NCBI RefSeq assembly: GCF_000166295.1
Contig: NC_017506.1
Location: forward strand, 2,046,001-2,110,000
DNA: 64,000 nucleotides
Direction: 5' to 3'
Origin: Marinobacter adhaerens HP15
Lineage (GTDB): Bacteria; Pseudomonadota; Gammaproteobacteria; Pseudomonadales; Oleiphilaceae
Positions 1 through 9,930 of the stretch are shown piece after piece. The position numbers and the translations under genes were made by a program. The notes beneath the pieces were generated by a model, which saw only the letters and a list, made by a program, of their open reading frames with translations, made no database searches and was not told the DNA's origin. Positions within the stretch are counted from its first letter, which is position 1; each line of letters opens with the position of its first letter.

Positions 1-359
1 GCACCCAGATTGTCCGATGGATGCCCCCATTCGGCCGCCAGCCATGTGTCGTTGTAGTCCAACCAGCGAACATTGCAACCAATGTCCCACGCAGCCTTTA
101 CGGGGTCCAGTCGGTAGGGCGTTCCGGGCACACGGGCACCGTGCGGAACCATGGTGCCTTCGACGATTGGACCAAGATGTTTGGTGCATTCTGGAAAGCG
201 CAGAGCCAGAAGAGCACAACCGAGAGTATCCATCAGACAATATCGGGCGGTATTCCAGGCTTCTTCGCTGGTTATTTCATAGGTAAGAACGTAATCCGCG
301 ATTTTCTGCAGGACTTCGTCATAATCGGGACGTTCGTTGAGATCAAATGTTGCAGACAT
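1..359 (-). CDS. prpD: 2-methylcitrate dehydratase PrpD, N-terminal part (cut by window edge)
   Basis: Reading the minus strand from the ATG at 359 gives an open frame running off the left edge (about 119 codons). It begins [15 protein letters not shown] and contains the MmgE/PrpD-family stretches [16 protein letters not shown] and DYNDTW. PrpD dehydrates 2-methylcitrate to 2-methyl-cis-aconitate in the methylcitrate cycle. It is the last visible gene of the minus-strand prp operon, 33 bp after prpF. AcnD with PrpF can do the same step, so both routes coexist here. Only the N-terminal quarter is visible, so catalytic residues cannot be judged. Confidence 0.9.
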   Translation of the reverse strand, partial: MSATFDLNERPDYDEVLQKIADYVLTYEITSEEAWNTARYCLMDTLGCALLALRFPECTKHLGPIVEGTMVPHGARVPGTPYRLDPVKAAWDIGCNVRWLDYNDTWLAAEWGHPSDNLG

Positions 360-392
360 AGTGGAGCCTCCTTGCCCCCACTATAGATTCCG

Positions 393-1571
393 TCAGATGC
401 TATCGCCAGGCACCCTCACCCAACCTTCCATCAAAACCCGCGCACTGCGGCTCATAATGGCTTTGGTTGCGGTCCACTGACCATCCACTTCCTTCGCTTC
501 TGCCCCTACACGCAAAGTGCCTGATGGGTGACCAAAGGTCACATGGGTACGGTCGCCACCGCCAGCAGCGAGGTTTACGAGGGTTCCGGGAACGGCCGAC
601 GCCGTGGCAATGGCCACCGCCGCGGTGCCCATCATGGCGTGGTGGAGCTTGCCCATGGACAGAGCGCGAACCAGTACATCGACGTCCTCTGCCCCGATGC
701 TCTTCCCGCTTGACGATACGTAATCAGACGGTTTCGCCACGAAGGCCACTTTCGGGGTGTGCTGGCGATTGGCCGCTTCTTCGATGTTCTGAATCAGCCC
801 CATTTTCACCGCACCATGGGCACGAATGGTTTCGAACCTCGCCAGGGCCGCGGGATCGGAGTTGATGTCGTCCTGCAGCTCGGTGCCTTTGTATCCGATG
901 TCCCCGGCGTTCACGAAGATGGTGGGGATGCCGGCATTGATCATGGTAGCTTTCAAGGTGCCTTCGCCAGGCACTTCCAGGTCGTCCACCAGGTTGCCGG
1001 TGGGGAACATGGAGCCTTCGCCATCAGCCGGGTCCATGAATTCCACCTGCACTTCAGCGGCCGGGAAGGTCACGCCGTCGAGCTCAAAATCGCCGGTTTC
1101 CTGCACTTCACCGTTGGTGATGGGCACGTGGGCAACGATTGTTTTCTTGATGTTGGCCTGCCAGATACGCACCGTGCAGGTGCCATTTTCCGGAATACGG
1201 TCTTTGGCCACAAAGCCGCTGTTGATGGCGAAAGCGCCTACGGCGGCGGTGAGGTTGCCGCAGTTACCGCTCCAGTCCACAAAGGGCTTGTCGATGGAGA
1301 CCTGGCCGAACAGGTAGTCGACGTCGTGATCCGGCTGGGTGGGTTCTGCCAGGATCACAGTCTTGCTGGTGCTGGAGGTAGCGCCGCCCATGCCGTCGAT
1401 TTGCTTCTGGTAGGGGTCGGGGCTGCCGATCACCCGCAACAACAATTTGTCCCGGGCTTCGCCCGGGCTCTGGCAGGCTTCCGGCAAATCCTTCAGCCGG
1501 AAGAACACGCCTTTGCTGGTGCCGCCACGCATGTACGTGGCGGGGATTTTTATTTGTGGCTTGTGTGTCAT
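393..1571 (-). CDS. prpF: AcnD-accessory isomerase PrpF
   Basis: The 392-residue product opens with the family hallmark PATYMRGGTSKGVFFR, and has WSGNCGNLTAAVGAFAI near residue 100, typical of the PrpF/DapF-like isomerase fold. PrpF works with AcnD in the methylcitrate cycle, probably isomerising the trans-aconitate-type product to the cis form that enters the next hydration. Its ATG overlaps the end of acnD by 4 bp (ATGA), so the two are translationally coupled. Full length, no visible defect. Confidence 0.95.
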   Translation of the reverse strand: MTHKPQIKIPATYMRGGTSKGVFFRLKDLPEACQSPGEARDKLLLRVIGSPDPYQKQIDGMGGATSSTSKTVILAEPTQPDHDVDYLFGQVSIDKPFVDWSGNCGNLTAAVGAFAINSGFVAKDRIPENGTCTVRIWQANIKKTIVAHVPITNGEVQETGDFELDGVTFPAAEVQVEFMDPADGEGSMFPTGNLVDDLEVPGEGTLKATMINAGIPTIFVNAGDIGYKGTELQDDINSDPAALARFETIRAHGAVKMGLIQNIEEAANRQHTPKVAFVAKPSDYVSSSGKSIGAEDVDVLVRALSMGKLHHAMMGTAAVAIATASAVPGTLVNLAAGGGDRTHVTFGHPSGTLRVGAEAKEVDGQWTATKAIMSRSARVLMEGWVRVPGDSI

Positions 1572-4165
1572 GCCGCACCTTCCGATTGCAGGAAATCCTC
1601 GGCAAACCGCTGCAACACCCCACCGGCGCTGTAGATAGATACTTCTTCAGCGGTGTCCAGGCGGCAGACGACCGGAATTCGCTCGGTGCTGCCGTTCTTC
1701 CGATGGATGACCAGCGTGAGCTCGGCACGGGGCGCCGGTGTGCCCTCCACGTCGTAGGTTTCGGTGCCGTCGATGCCAAGGGTCTTGCGGGTTGTGCCTT
1801 CCTCGAACTGCAGGGGCATCACGCCCATGCCGATCAGGTTGGTGCGGTGAATCCGCTCGAAGCCTTCGGCCACAATCGCCTCTACACCGGCCAGAGCTAC
1901 ACCCTTGGCGGCCCAGTCACGGGAGGAGCCCTGGCCGTAGTCGGCACCGGCGATGATGATCAGCGGCTGCTTGCGCTCCATGTAGGTTTCGATGGCTTCC
2001 CACATGCGGACCACTTTGCCCTCCGGCTCGATGCGGGCCAGGGAGCCCTGCTTCACGTTGCCGTTTTCATCCCGGACCATTTCGTTGAACAGTTTGGGGT
2101 TGGCAAACGTAGCGCGCTGGGCTGTCAGGTGATCACCACGGTGGGTGGCGTAGGAGTTAAAGTCTTCCTCCGGCACGCCCATCTTGTGCAGGTACTCACC
2201 AGCGGCACTGTTCATCATGATCGCGTTTGAGGGCGACAGGTGGTCGGTGGTGATGTTGTCCGGCAACACCGCCAGCGGACGCATGCCCTTGAGGGTTTTC
2301 TCACCTACCATGCCACCTTCCCAGTAAGGGGGGCGACGGATGTAGGTGCTCTGGGGGCGCCACTTATACAGCGGGTTGGTGTTGGCCTGGGCATCCCGAG
2401 TGATGTCGAACATCGGGATGTAGGTGCTGCGGAACTGCTCCGGCTTCACGCTGGATTTCACGATGGCATCGATTTCAGCATCGTCCGGCCAGATGTCCTT
2501 CAGGGTGACGGGGTTGCCGTCTTGATCGTAGCCCAGGGCATCTTTTTCGATGTCAAAACGGATGGTGCCTGCAATCGCATAGGCAACCACCAGCGGCGGC
2601 GACGCCAGGAATGCCTGCTTGGCGTATGGGTGAATCCGGCCGTCGAAATTCCGGTTACCGGAGAGCACGGCAGTGGAGAACAGGTCGCGATCCATGATTT
2701 CCTGCGCGATCTTCGGATCCAGGGCGCCACTCATGCCGTTACAGGTGGTGCAGGCAAAAGCCACCACGCCAAAACCGAGCTGCTCCAGCTCAGGCAGGAG
2801 TTTGGCCTCTTCCAGGTACATCTTGACGGTTTTGGAGCCCGGCGCCAGGGAAGTTTTCACCCAGGGCTTCCGGGTCAGGCCCAGCTTGTTGGCGTTGCGG
2901 GCAATCAGGCCTGCAGCCACCATGTTGCGGGGGTTACTGGTATTCGTACAGCTGGTGATGGCGGCGATGATGCAGGCGCCATCCGGCATCTTGCCTTCTT
3001 CCTGTTCCCATTCACCGGCAATGCCACGCGCTGCCAGCTCGGAGGTGGGCAGGTGTGCGTGAGGGTTGGAGGGGCCAGCCAGCGTGCGAGTGACTTTGGA
3101 CAGGTCGAACTTCAGCACGCGCTCGTATTCCGCGTTTTTCATGCTGTCGGCCCAGAGACCCGTTTCCTTGGCGAATTTCTCGACCAGGGCCACCTGATCG
3201 TCCTCGCGGCCGGTCAGCTTCAGGTAGTCGATGGTCTGACCGTCGATGTAGAACATCGCTGCGGTGGCGCCATACTCCGGAGTCATGTTGGAGATGGTGG
3301 CACGGTCGCCCACGCTGAGGCTGTCTGCGCCTTCACCATAGAACTCCAGGTATGCGCCGACCACTTTCTCCTTGCGCAGGAACTCGGTGATGGCCAGTAC
3401 CATGTCGGTACTGGTGATGCCGGGCTGCAGTTTGCCAGTCAGCTCTACACCCACGATATCCGGCAGGCGCATCATGGAGGCACGCCCCAGCATAACGCTC
3501 TCGGCTTCCAGACCACCCACACCCACGGAGATAACACCGAGGGCATCAACCATCGGGGTGTGACTGTCGGTACCGACACAGGTATCCGGGAAGGCTACGC
3601 CATCGCGGTTCTGTACCACCGGAGACATCTTCTCCAGGTTGATCTGGTGCATGATGCCGTTGCCGGGAGGGATCACGTCCACGTTTTTGAACGCGGTCTT
3701 GGTCCAGTTGATGAAGTGGAAACGGTCATCGTTTCGACGGTCTTCAATCTCTCGGTTCTTCTCGAACGCGTCCTTCTCGAAACCGGCGTGCTCCACGGCC
3801 AGCGAGTGATCCACGATCAGCTGCGTCGGAACCACAGGATTGACCTTGGCGGGGTCACCGCCCTTCTCGGCAATGGCGTCACGCAAACCTGCGAGATCCA
3901 CCAGAGCGGTCTGGCCAAGAATGTCGTGGCATACCACGCGGGCCGGATACCAGGGGAAATCCAGGTCGCGCTTGCGTTCGATCAGCTGTTTCAGGGAATC
4001 CGTCAGCACCTCGGGATCGCACCGGCGAACCAGTTGCTCAGCCAGGATCTTGGAGGTGTACGGGAGCTTGTCGTACGCGCCGGCCTGGATGTCTTCCACG
4101 GCCTGGCGAGTATCGAAATAGTCCAGGTCGGTACCTGGCAGACTCTTGCGGTATTCAGTGTTCAT
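1568..4165 (-). CDS. acnD: Fe/S-dependent 2-methylisocitrate dehydratase AcnD
   Basis: This 865-residue aconitase-superfamily enzyme has the [4Fe-4S] ligand segments SCTNTSNP (Cys406) and ACTTC (Cys472 and Cys475). The C-terminal swivel domain carries GADYGQGSSRDWA. AcnD dehydrates 2-methylcitrate with PrpF in the propionate-oxidising methylcitrate cycle. Linkage to prpC upstream and prpF downstream, both with 4-bp overlaps, separates it from housekeeping AcnA. The long open frame on the opposite strand is a codon-bias shadow. Confidence 0.96.
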   Translation of the reverse strand: MNTEYRKSLPGTDLDYFDTRQAVEDIQAGAYDKLPYTSKILAEQLVRRCDPEVLTDSLKQLIERKRDLDFPWYPARVVCHDILGQTALVDLAGLRDAIAEKGGDPAKVNPVVPTQLIVDHSLAVEHAGFEKDAFEKNREIEDRRNDDRFHFINWTKTAFKNVDVIPPGNGIMHQINLEKMSPVVQNRDGVAFPDTCVGTDSHTPMVDALGVISVGVGGLEAESVMLGRASMMRLPDIVGVELTGKLQPGITSTDMVLAITEFLRKEKVVGAYLEFYGEGADSLSVGDRATISNMTPEYGATAAMFYIDGQTIDYLKLTGREDDQVALVEKFAKETGLWADSMKNAEYERVLKFDLSKVTRTLAGPSNPHAHLPTSELAARGIAGEWEQEEGKMPDGACIIAAITSCTNTSNPRNMVAAGLIARNANKLGLTRKPWVKTSLAPGSKTVKMYLEEAKLLPELEQLGFGVVAFACTTCNGMSGALDPKIAQEIMDRDLFSTAVLSGNRNFDGRIHPYAKQAFLASPPLVVAYAIAGTIRFDIEKDALGYDQDGNPVTLKDIWPDDAEIDAIVKSSVKPEQFRSTYIPMFDITRDAQANTNPLYKWRPQSTYIRRPPYWEGGMVGEKTLKGMRPLAVLPDNITTDHLSPSNAIMMNSAAGEYLHKMGVPEEDFNSYATHRGDHLTAQRATFANPKLFNEMVRDENGNVKQGSLARIEPEGKVVRMWEAIETYMERKQPLIIIAGADYGQGSSRDWAAKGVALAGVEAIVAEGFERIHRTNLIGMGVMPLQFEEGTTRKTLGIDGTETYDVEGTPAPRAELTLVIHRKNGSTERIPVVCRLDTAEEVSIYSAGGVLQRFAEDFLQSEGAA

Positions 4166-5292
4166 GGCCGCTCCTCAATCGGAACCCACTTGGCATCCGC
4201 CGGGCCGGTGTAATCGGCGCTTGGGCGAATGATGCGGTTGTTCTCACGCTGTTCTTTCACGTGGGCGGTCCAGCCGGATACCCGGGACATCACGAAGATT
4301 GGGGTGAACAATTCGGTTGGAATGCCCATGAAGTGGTAGGCGGATGCGTGGAAGAAGTCCGCGTTACAGAACAGCTTCTTCTCGCGCCACATAACCGCTT
4401 CACAGCGCTCGGATACCGGATACAGCACGGTATCGCCCACTTCTTCCGCCAGCTTCTTGGACCACTGCTTGATGATGGCGTTCCGCGGGTCGGACTCTTT
4501 GTAGATCGCGTGACCGAAGCCCATGATCTTTTCTTTCCGCTCAAGCATGCCCATCAGGCCTTCTTCGGCCTCTTCCGGGGTCTTGAACTTCTGGATCAGC
4601 GCCATGGCGGCCTCGTTGGCACCGCCGTGCAGAGGACCGCGCAGTGAGCCGATCGCACCGGTCACGCAGCTGTGAATGTCAGACAGGGTGGAGGCACATA
4701 CGCGGGCGGTGAACGTGGAGGCGTTGAATTCGTGCTCTGCGTACAGGATCAGAGAGACGTTCATCACGCGCTCGTGCAGCTCGCTGGGCTTCTTGCCGTG
4801 AAGCAGCTCCAGGAAATGGCCGCCGATGGAGTCCACGTCGCTCTCGGTTTCGATCCGAACGCCTTCGTGGGCGAAGCGGTACCAGTAAGTGATAATGGAC
4901 GGGAATACCGCCAGCATGCGGTCGATCTTGTCGTCCTGCTCGCTGAAATCTTCTTCGGTTTCCAGGTTGCCCAGCATGGAGCAGCCGGTACGCATCACGT
5001 CCATCGGATGCGCGTCTTTGGGAATCTGCTCAAGCACGGTTTTCAGGGCGGCCGGAAGGCCGCGCAGGCTCTGGAGCTTTTTCTTGTAGGCATCCAGTTC
5101 CTGACGGTTTGGCAGTTTGCCCCGCAGTAGAAGGTAGGCGATTTCTTCAAACTGGGCTTTCTCTGCCAGATCGGCAATGTCGTAACCGCGGTAAGTCAGG
5201 CCAGCGCCGCTCTTGCCGACGGTGCACAGGGCGGTTTCGCCAGCTACCTGGCCACGGAGGCCTGCGCCACTCAGTTGTTTTGCTTCAGCCAT
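4162..5292 (-). CDS. prpC: 2-methylcitrate synthase
   Basis: The 376-residue citrate-synthase-family enzyme has active-site histidines in LHGGANEAAM (His222) and GFGHAIYKESDPR (His261), and an arginine-rich tail. It condenses propionyl-CoA with oxaloacetate to 2-methylcitrate, the first step of the methylcitrate cycle. The short type-I-like length and the position between prpB and acnD favour methylcitrate synthase over GltA. It overlaps acnD by 4 bp. Confidence 0.95.
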   Translation of the reverse strand: MAEAKQLSGAGLRGQVAGETALCTVGKSGAGLTYRGYDIADLAEKAQFEEIAYLLLRGKLPNRQELDAYKKKLQSLRGLPAALKTVLEQIPKDAHPMDVMRTGCSMLGNLETEEDFSEQDDKIDRMLAVFPSIITYWYRFAHEGVRIETESDVDSIGGHFLELLHGKKPSELHERVMNVSLILYAEHEFNASTFTARVCASTLSDIHSCVTGAIGSLRGPLHGGANEAAMALIQKFKTPEEAEEGLMGMLERKEKIMGFGHAIYKESDPRNAIIKQWSKKLAEEVGDTVLYPVSERCEAVMWREKKLFCNADFFHASAYHFMGIPTELFTPIFVMSRVSGWTAHVKEQRENNRIIRPSADYTGPADAKWVPIEERP

Positions 5293-5365
5293 TGTTGTCT
5301 CCCATCTTTATCTTGTTTGGACATCGGGGTCAGATAAAACCGTCATCTGGCCCCAATCGCAGTCG

Positions 5366-6253
5366 TTAGCCTTTGCTCTGCTGGAACAGCTGGTCCAGCT
5401 TCTGCTCGAAATCGTGGTAGTTCAGGAAATCGTACAGCTCCATACGGGTCTGCATCATATCGACCACGTCTTTCTGGTCGCCCTTCTCCAGGATGTTCTG
5501 GTAAACAGTCAGAGCGGCCTTGTTCATGGCGCGGAAGGCGCTGAGCGGGTACAGAACCATGTCGGCGCCGGCTTCGGCCAGTTCCTTGCGGTTGTATAGC
5601 GGTGTGGCACCAAATTCGGTGATGTTGGCCAGGATAGGCACGTCCAGGGCTTCGGAGAAGGCCTTGTAGTGCTCAAGTTCCGTAACCGCTTCGGCAAAGA
5701 TGCCGTCGGCGCCGGCTTCAATGCAGGCCTTGGCGCGTTCGATAGCGGCTTCGAGGCCCTCTTTCTGGAACGCGTCGGTACGGGCCATGATAAAGAAGTC
5801 TTTGTCTTCCCGGGCATCCACGGCGGCCTTGATGCGGTCGACCATCTCCTCCTGGGACACGATCTCCTTGTTCGGGCGGTGACCACAGCGTTTCTGGGCA
5901 ACCTGGTCTTCGATGTGGACAGCGGCTGCACCGGCACGCTCCATCTCGCGGATGGTGCGGGCGATGTTGAAAGCACCACCCCAGCCGGTATCAATATCAA
6001 CCAGCAAAGGTACGTCGGTAGCTGCGGTAATTCGGCGAACGTCCTCGACCACTTCGTTCATGGAGGTCATGCCCAGATCCGGCAAACCGTAGGAGGCGTT
6101 AGCGACGCCGCCACCGGAAAGATAAATGGCCTGATGACCCACTTTCTCGGCCATCATAGCGGCGTAGGCGTTGATGGTTCCGACAATCTGAAGGGGCTGG
6201 TTGTCTTTGAGCGCTTTGCGGAAGCGGGCGCCGGGGCTGAGTTTGTTGGACAT
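5366..6253 (-). CDS. prpB: Methylisocitrate lyase
   Basis: The 295-residue isocitrate-lyase/PEP-mutase superfamily barrel has the signature KRCGHRP (residues 121-127, catalytic Cys123) and Mg-binding aspartates in VDIDTGWGG (Asp86, Asp88). It cleaves 2-methylisocitrate to pyruvate and succinate, the last step of the methylcitrate cycle. It lies directly downstream of the gntR regulator and 73 bp upstream of prpC in one minus-strand operon. Confidence 0.96.
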   Translation of the reverse strand: MSNKLSPGARFRKALKDNQPLQIVGTINAYAAMMAEKVGHQAIYLSGGGVANASYGLPDLGMTSMNEVVEDVRRITAATDVPLLVDIDTGWGGAFNIARTIREMERAGAAAVHIEDQVAQKRCGHRPNKEIVSQEEMVDRIKAAVDAREDKDFFIMARTDAFQKEGLEAAIERAKACIEAGADGIFAEAVTELEHYKAFSEALDVPILANITEFGATPLYNRKELAEAGADMVLYPLSAFRAMNKAALTVYQNILEKGDQKDVVDMMQTRMELYDFLNYHDFEQKLDQLFQQSKG

Positions 6254-6315
6254 GGTGTTGGCCTCTCTTGGTTATTCGTAAATTTGTGCGTGAAATCGGG
6301 GTCTGCCCCCCTTGT

Positions 6316-6996
6316 TCAAATTGTGAGCTCGCCTTCCTCGATCTTTCTCTCGATGTTCTGTCTTGCTGCGTTGATATGGCGTTTCATCAGAAATTCGGCG
6401 AGTTCCCCATCGCGCTGGGCGATGGCCTCGACGATACGGCGGTGTTCACCCAGTGCCCGCTGGGGGCGCCCGGTGGAGGTGCTGAGACGGTAACGGTACA
6501 TCCGTACCATGTAATAAAGATCACCCAGCAGCATCTGGGCAAGTTTGGTATTGCGGCTACCGGTGGCGATTCTGTGGTGGAAGTCGTAATCCCCTTCGGC
6601 CTGGTAATAGGCCTGGCCCTGGGCTTCATCGATCATGCGTTCGTGGGTGTCGAGGGTGGCCTGAAGGTCGGCAATTTCCTGGTCGGTCATGCGCTCGGCG
6701 GCCTGTCGAGCGGCCAGCCCCTCCATGACTTCGCGTATGCGGTAGAGCTCCATTAACTCGGATGCGCTGACTGAAACCACCTTGACGCCGGCGTGGGGAC
6801 GGCGCACCAGAAGGCCGCGGGATTCAAGACGGCCCAGCGCTTCCCGGAGCGGGCCGCGCGTGAGGTTAAAACGGGAACAAAGCTCCAGTTCGCCGATCTT
6901 CTCGCCCGGCGCCAGTTCCCCTTTGACGATTGCCGTTTGCAGACAATCAAACGCCTCATCGGCGCGGGTGTAGGTGGTAGACAGTAACTCAGCCAT
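6316..6996 (-). CDS. GntR/FCD-family regulator of the prp operon
   Basis: The 226-residue product has an N-terminal winged helix (FNLTRGPLREALGRLESRGLL, about residues 38-60) and a C-terminal all-helical FCD ligand domain with conserved Arg and His residues. It is the first gene of the operon, so it probably controls itself and prpBC-acnD-prpFD. A propionate-pathway intermediate is the likely ligand (inference). It replaces the sigma-54 activator PrpR found in enterobacteria. The region before its ATG carries three copies of one inverted repeat, the expected GntR-type operator. Confidence 0.9.
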   Translation of the reverse strand: MAELLSTTYTRADEAFDCLQTAIVKGELAPGEKIGELELCSRFNLTRGPLREALGRLESRGLLVRRPHAGVKVVSVSASELMELYRIREVMEGLAARQAAERMTDQEIADLQATLDTHERMIDEAQGQAYYQAEGDYDFHHRIATGSRNTKLAQMLLGDLYYMVRMYRYRLSTSTGRPQRALGEHRRIVEAIAQRDGELAEFLMKRHINAARQNIERKIEEGELTI

Positions 6997-6998
6997 AG

Positions 6999-7095
6999 TT
7001 TGTCAACAAAACCGGGTTGATTTTGAGCAAAGCTACGCTTGAGCGATCATATTGTCAACAATATTGGCTAAATTGAGCTGCAGATTGTTTACAAT
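6999..7095 (-). promoter_or_regulatory. Three predicted GntR operators upstream of the prp operon
   Basis: Three inverted repeats share the core TTGT-NN-ACAA: TTTGTCAACAAA (6999-7010, touching the gntR start), ATATTGTCAACAATAT (7049-7064, perfect 7-bp arms) and ATTGTTTACAAT (7084-7095). The symmetric TTGT/ACAA form fits FCD-type GntR regulators. The copy next to the start codon suggests autoregulation. No clear -35/-10 pair could be fixed. Confidence 0.6.
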
Positions 7096-7107
7096 AGGTA
7101 GAGCCAA

Positions 7108-8694
7108 TCAGTAGAACTGGCGCTCGGCGACCGGTGGCGGAGTGTACTGATATAGCCAGGTCTCCGTCAGCGGCTCGCCGCCCAGCCTGAGGTACAGGCG
7201 GATATTGACAGGTTCAGTGGAATCATCTGGCACGAGGTCAAACATGGCCCGGTAGCCGTCGATTGCAGACAATGGTCTTGCGGAAGTGATTTCGACGTCT
7301 CCGCGGCTCACGGTTATGACCGTCTCTACCTCTGCATCCTTGGCGAGCATTTCAAGCGCGCCGCCGGCGAAATCAACTGCAAAGCGCCAAGAGAAATAGG
7401 TGCGCTCCTGACCCACGACACCGCCCAGTCCGGTCCTGGTTGCTTGCACCGTGGCTAATTCATATGGTTGCAACGGAGCTTGCTCGCCCCAGTGCAGGCG
7501 GTAGCTGTAGAGGTATTCCCGGCCTGGCAACAGAGGTTCCTGCGGGTGCCAGAAGGCGACGATGTTGTCGAAGGTTTCATCCACGGTGGGGATTTCCACC
7601 AGATCAACACTGCCCCGCCCCCAGTCTCCCTGGGGCTCCACCCAGAGGCTGGGCCGGCGATCGTAAAACACGCCATCATCCTGGTAGTGGTCGAAATCCC
7701 TGTCCCGCTGCAGCAGGCCAAAGCCAACGGGATTGTTATCCTGAAAAGTGTTGAACCGGAGATTGACGGGATTCACCAGTGGCCGCCACAACCACTCGCC
7801 GTTGCCGTTGCGAATGGCGAGGCCGTCAGAATCATGTATTTCCGGACGCCAGTCGTAGCCCATGCGATCATCATTTTCGCCCACCTGGTACATGCTGGTC
7901 AGCGGCGCAATCCCTGCCCTCGTGATTTCCGTTCTCGGGTAAAGCGCTACATCAACATCCACGACCATGTTGCGCCCCGGGTCGAGCACAAACGCGTAGG
8001 CGCCGGTGGTACTGGGGGAGTCCAGCAGAGCCCATACCCTGAGTAGCTGGCTCCCAGGGGCCGGCTTCTCCAGCCAGAACTCGGAAAACCGGGGAAACTC
8101 TTCTTTGCGATCCATGCCGGTATCAATGGCCAGCCCTCTGGCCGACAGGCCGTACTGCATCTCAGAGCCCACCGCCCGAAAGTAACTGGCGCCCAGGAAG
8201 GCGGCCAGGTCCAGGGCGAAATTGTTGTGGTAGTGAATCCGAAAACCGGCGTAGCCCAGGTCTTCTGGCAAATCGCCCAGGGGCTGATCGCCGTTGTACC
8301 GGAACAGATCCTGTCGATAGGCCAGTTCCGTTGCCCCGCCATCAATGACTTCATGGATTTTTACGGGTTGTTGGAAATACAGCCCAAGGTGGAAGAGCTG
8401 AATCTGGAAAGCAGTGTCGTCGCCGCGCCAGAGCGCCCGGTCGGGCCTGAAGGCGATGGCCTGGTAGTCATCCCAGGAAATGGTTTTCAGTGATTGGGGC
8501 AATTCGTTTTTATGGGAGACATACGCCTCAGCTGCCAATGCCCGGGCCCGACCTTTGAGCCAGGCGTAGCTGAAGGCACGGGGACTGCTTCCAGATACTG
8601 GTTGGAGGCCGGTACCCATCGCAAGGGGCGACAGTGGTAACGCGCCAGCACTTACCAGTGCTCCCAGCCCCTTGATCAGCGTTCGTCTGTCCAT
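7108..8694 (-). CDS. opgD: Periplasmic glucan biosynthesis protein OpgD/MdoD-like
   Basis: The 528-residue product starts MDRRTLIKGLGALVSAGALP, a twin-arginine (Tat) signal, which is typical of OpgD rather than Sec-exported OpgG. The mature part shows the MdoG/MdoD beta-sandwich signature (FSYAWLKGRARALAAEAY; SYFRAVGSEMQYGLSARGLAIDTG). OpgD acts in the periplasm on osmoregulated periplasmic glucans, changing the glucan backbone. It stands alone here, with no opgGH partner nearby. Confidence 0.9.
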   Translation of the reverse strand: MDRRTLIKGLGALVSAGALPLSPLAMGTGLQPVSGSSPRAFSYAWLKGRARALAAEAYVSHKNELPQSLKTISWDDYQAIAFRPDRALWRGDDTAFQIQLFHLGLYFQQPVKIHEVIDGGATELAYRQDLFRYNGDQPLGDLPEDLGYAGFRIHYHNNFALDLAAFLGASYFRAVGSEMQYGLSARGLAIDTGMDRKEEFPRFSEFWLEKPAPGSQLLRVWALLDSPSTTGAYAFVLDPGRNMVVDVDVALYPRTEITRAGIAPLTSMYQVGENDDRMGYDWRPEIHDSDGLAIRNGNGEWLWRPLVNPVNLRFNTFQDNNPVGFGLLQRDRDFDHYQDDGVFYDRRPSLWVEPQGDWGRGSVDLVEIPTVDETFDNIVAFWHPQEPLLPGREYLYSYRLHWGEQAPLQPYELATVQATRTGLGGVVGQERTYFSWRFAVDFAGGALEMLAKDAEVETVITVSRGDVEITSARPLSAIDGYRAMFDLVPDDSTEPVNIRLYLRLGGEPLTETWLYQYTPPPVAERQFY

Positions 8695-9077
8695 TGGTCT
8701 CGCCCCTCCTGTACCGGGCTATAGATTGCCATAGAGAAGATCACGTGGACTATGTACGAACAATAAAAGGTAGAGAGCCTATTCGGGTAAGGAACCCACG
8801 CTGCCGAAAGCGCACCAAATGAGTGCAATCAGGCAAGGAGGATCGCACCAAGAGACCTCTGATCAGAGAAATTTTTGGTAATGGTAAACCTGAAGAACCC
8901 TCCTCTAAGGGGCCATAGCTCTTTGCTAGAACGTACAATTTCCAAAACCGCCCTGCATTTGTCGTTACAACTTGGGTAAACTCGGCACACTTTGTGATAG
9001 AACAATTGTTGATAGGCTTACGCAAAGGCGTTAAGCGGCCCACAGGGCGTGAAACCGACCATCAAAGGACGAACTAT
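8695..9077. other. Intergenic region between opgD and galU
   Basis: The 383-bp divergent intergenic region has no convincing gene; the minus-strand frame through it lacks family features and a ribosome site. It holds a perfect dyad TCTGATCAGA near 8860 and the predicted galU promoter at its right end. Nothing else was recognised. Confidence 0.5.
8972..9000 (+). promoter_or_regulatory. Predicted galU promoter
   Basis: TTGGGT (8972-8977) and TGATAG (8995-9000) are spaced by 17 bp, with TG just before the -10. The galU start lies 78 bp downstream. Match to consensus only. Confidence 0.35.
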
Positions 9078-9914
9078 ATGATCAAAAAATGCCTGTTTCC
9101 CGTCGCCGGCTACGGCACCCGCTTTCTTCCGGCCACCAAGGCGATGCCCAAGGAGATCCTGCCGGTAGTAAACAAACCCCTGGTTCAGTACGGCGTTGAG
9201 GAAGCCGCCGAAGCAGGTATTCACGAATTCGGCTTCGTGACCGGTCGCGGCAAGCGGGCCATCGAGGATCATTTCGACATCAGCTACGAACTCGAACAAC
9301 AGATTGCCGGCTCGGGTAAGGAAGAGCTGCTGACCTCCATCCGCGAGCTGATCGACCACAACAGTTTTGCCTTCACCCGGCAGAATGAGATGAAGGGCCT
9401 CGGCCACGCCATACTGACTGGTCGCAACCTGGTGGGTGACAACCCGTTTGCGGTCGTGCTGGCGGATGACTTCTGCATTGGCCCCGACGGTGAAGATGGC
9501 GTCCTGGCGCAGATGGTGAAGCTCTACAACCAGTTCCGCTGCTCTATTGTAGCCATCGAAGAAGTGCCGGCTGATGAAACCCACAAGTACGGGGTGATCG
9601 CAGGTGAATCCATGAAAGATGGCCTCTACCGGATCACAGACATGGTAGAAAAGCCGGCTCCGGAAGATGCGCCCAGCAACCTCGCCATTATCGGCCGCTA
9701 TATTCTCACGCCGGATATCTTCGAAATTATTGAGAAGACCCCGGCGGGCAAGAACGGTGAAGTCCAGATCACCGATGCCCTTCTCGAGCAGGCGAAAAAT
9801 GGTTGCGTGCTGGCTTATCAGTTCAAAGGTCGCCGGTTCGATTGCGGCAGCATTGATGGCTTTGTGGAAGCCACCAACTACGTCTACGAGAATATCTACA
9901 AGAAAGACAAGTAA
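9078..9914 (+). CDS. galU: UTP-glucose-1-phosphate uridylyltransferase
   Basis: The 278-residue nucleotidyltransferase begins with the GalU signature (K)CLFPVAGYGTRFLPATKA and the sugar-nucleotide motif VLADDFCI. It makes UDP-glucose from UTP and glucose-1-phosphate for polysaccharide and glucan synthesis. The ATG at 9078 is chosen over the in-frame codon at 8994 because AAAGGA precedes it and the signature begins at residue 4. It is monocistronic. UDP-glucose is the precursor for the glucans handled by neighbouring OpgD. Confidence 0.96.
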   Translation: MIKKCLFPVAGYGTRFLPATKAMPKEILPVVNKPLVQYGVEEAAEAGIHEFGFVTGRGKRAIEDHFDISYELEQQIAGSGKEELLTSIRELIDHNSFAFTRQNEMKGLGHAILTGRNLVGDNPFAVVLADDFCIGPDGEDGVLAQMVKLYNQFRCSIVAIEEVPADETHKYGVIAGESMKDGLYRITDMVEKPAPEDAPSNLAIIGRYILTPDIFEIIEKTPAGKNGEVQITDALLEQAKNGCVLAYQFKGRRFDCGSIDGFVEATNYVYENIYKKDK

Positions 9915-9930
9915 GAAACCCGGGGCGGGA

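Noticed and set aside
759..1634. Plus-strand open frame opposite prpF
   Set aside because: Shadow of prpF; no features of its own.
2240..4213. Long plus-strand open frame opposite acnD
   Set aside because: Mirror of the acnD coding strand caused by codon bias; composition is unlike a protein, with no ribosome site and no family pattern.
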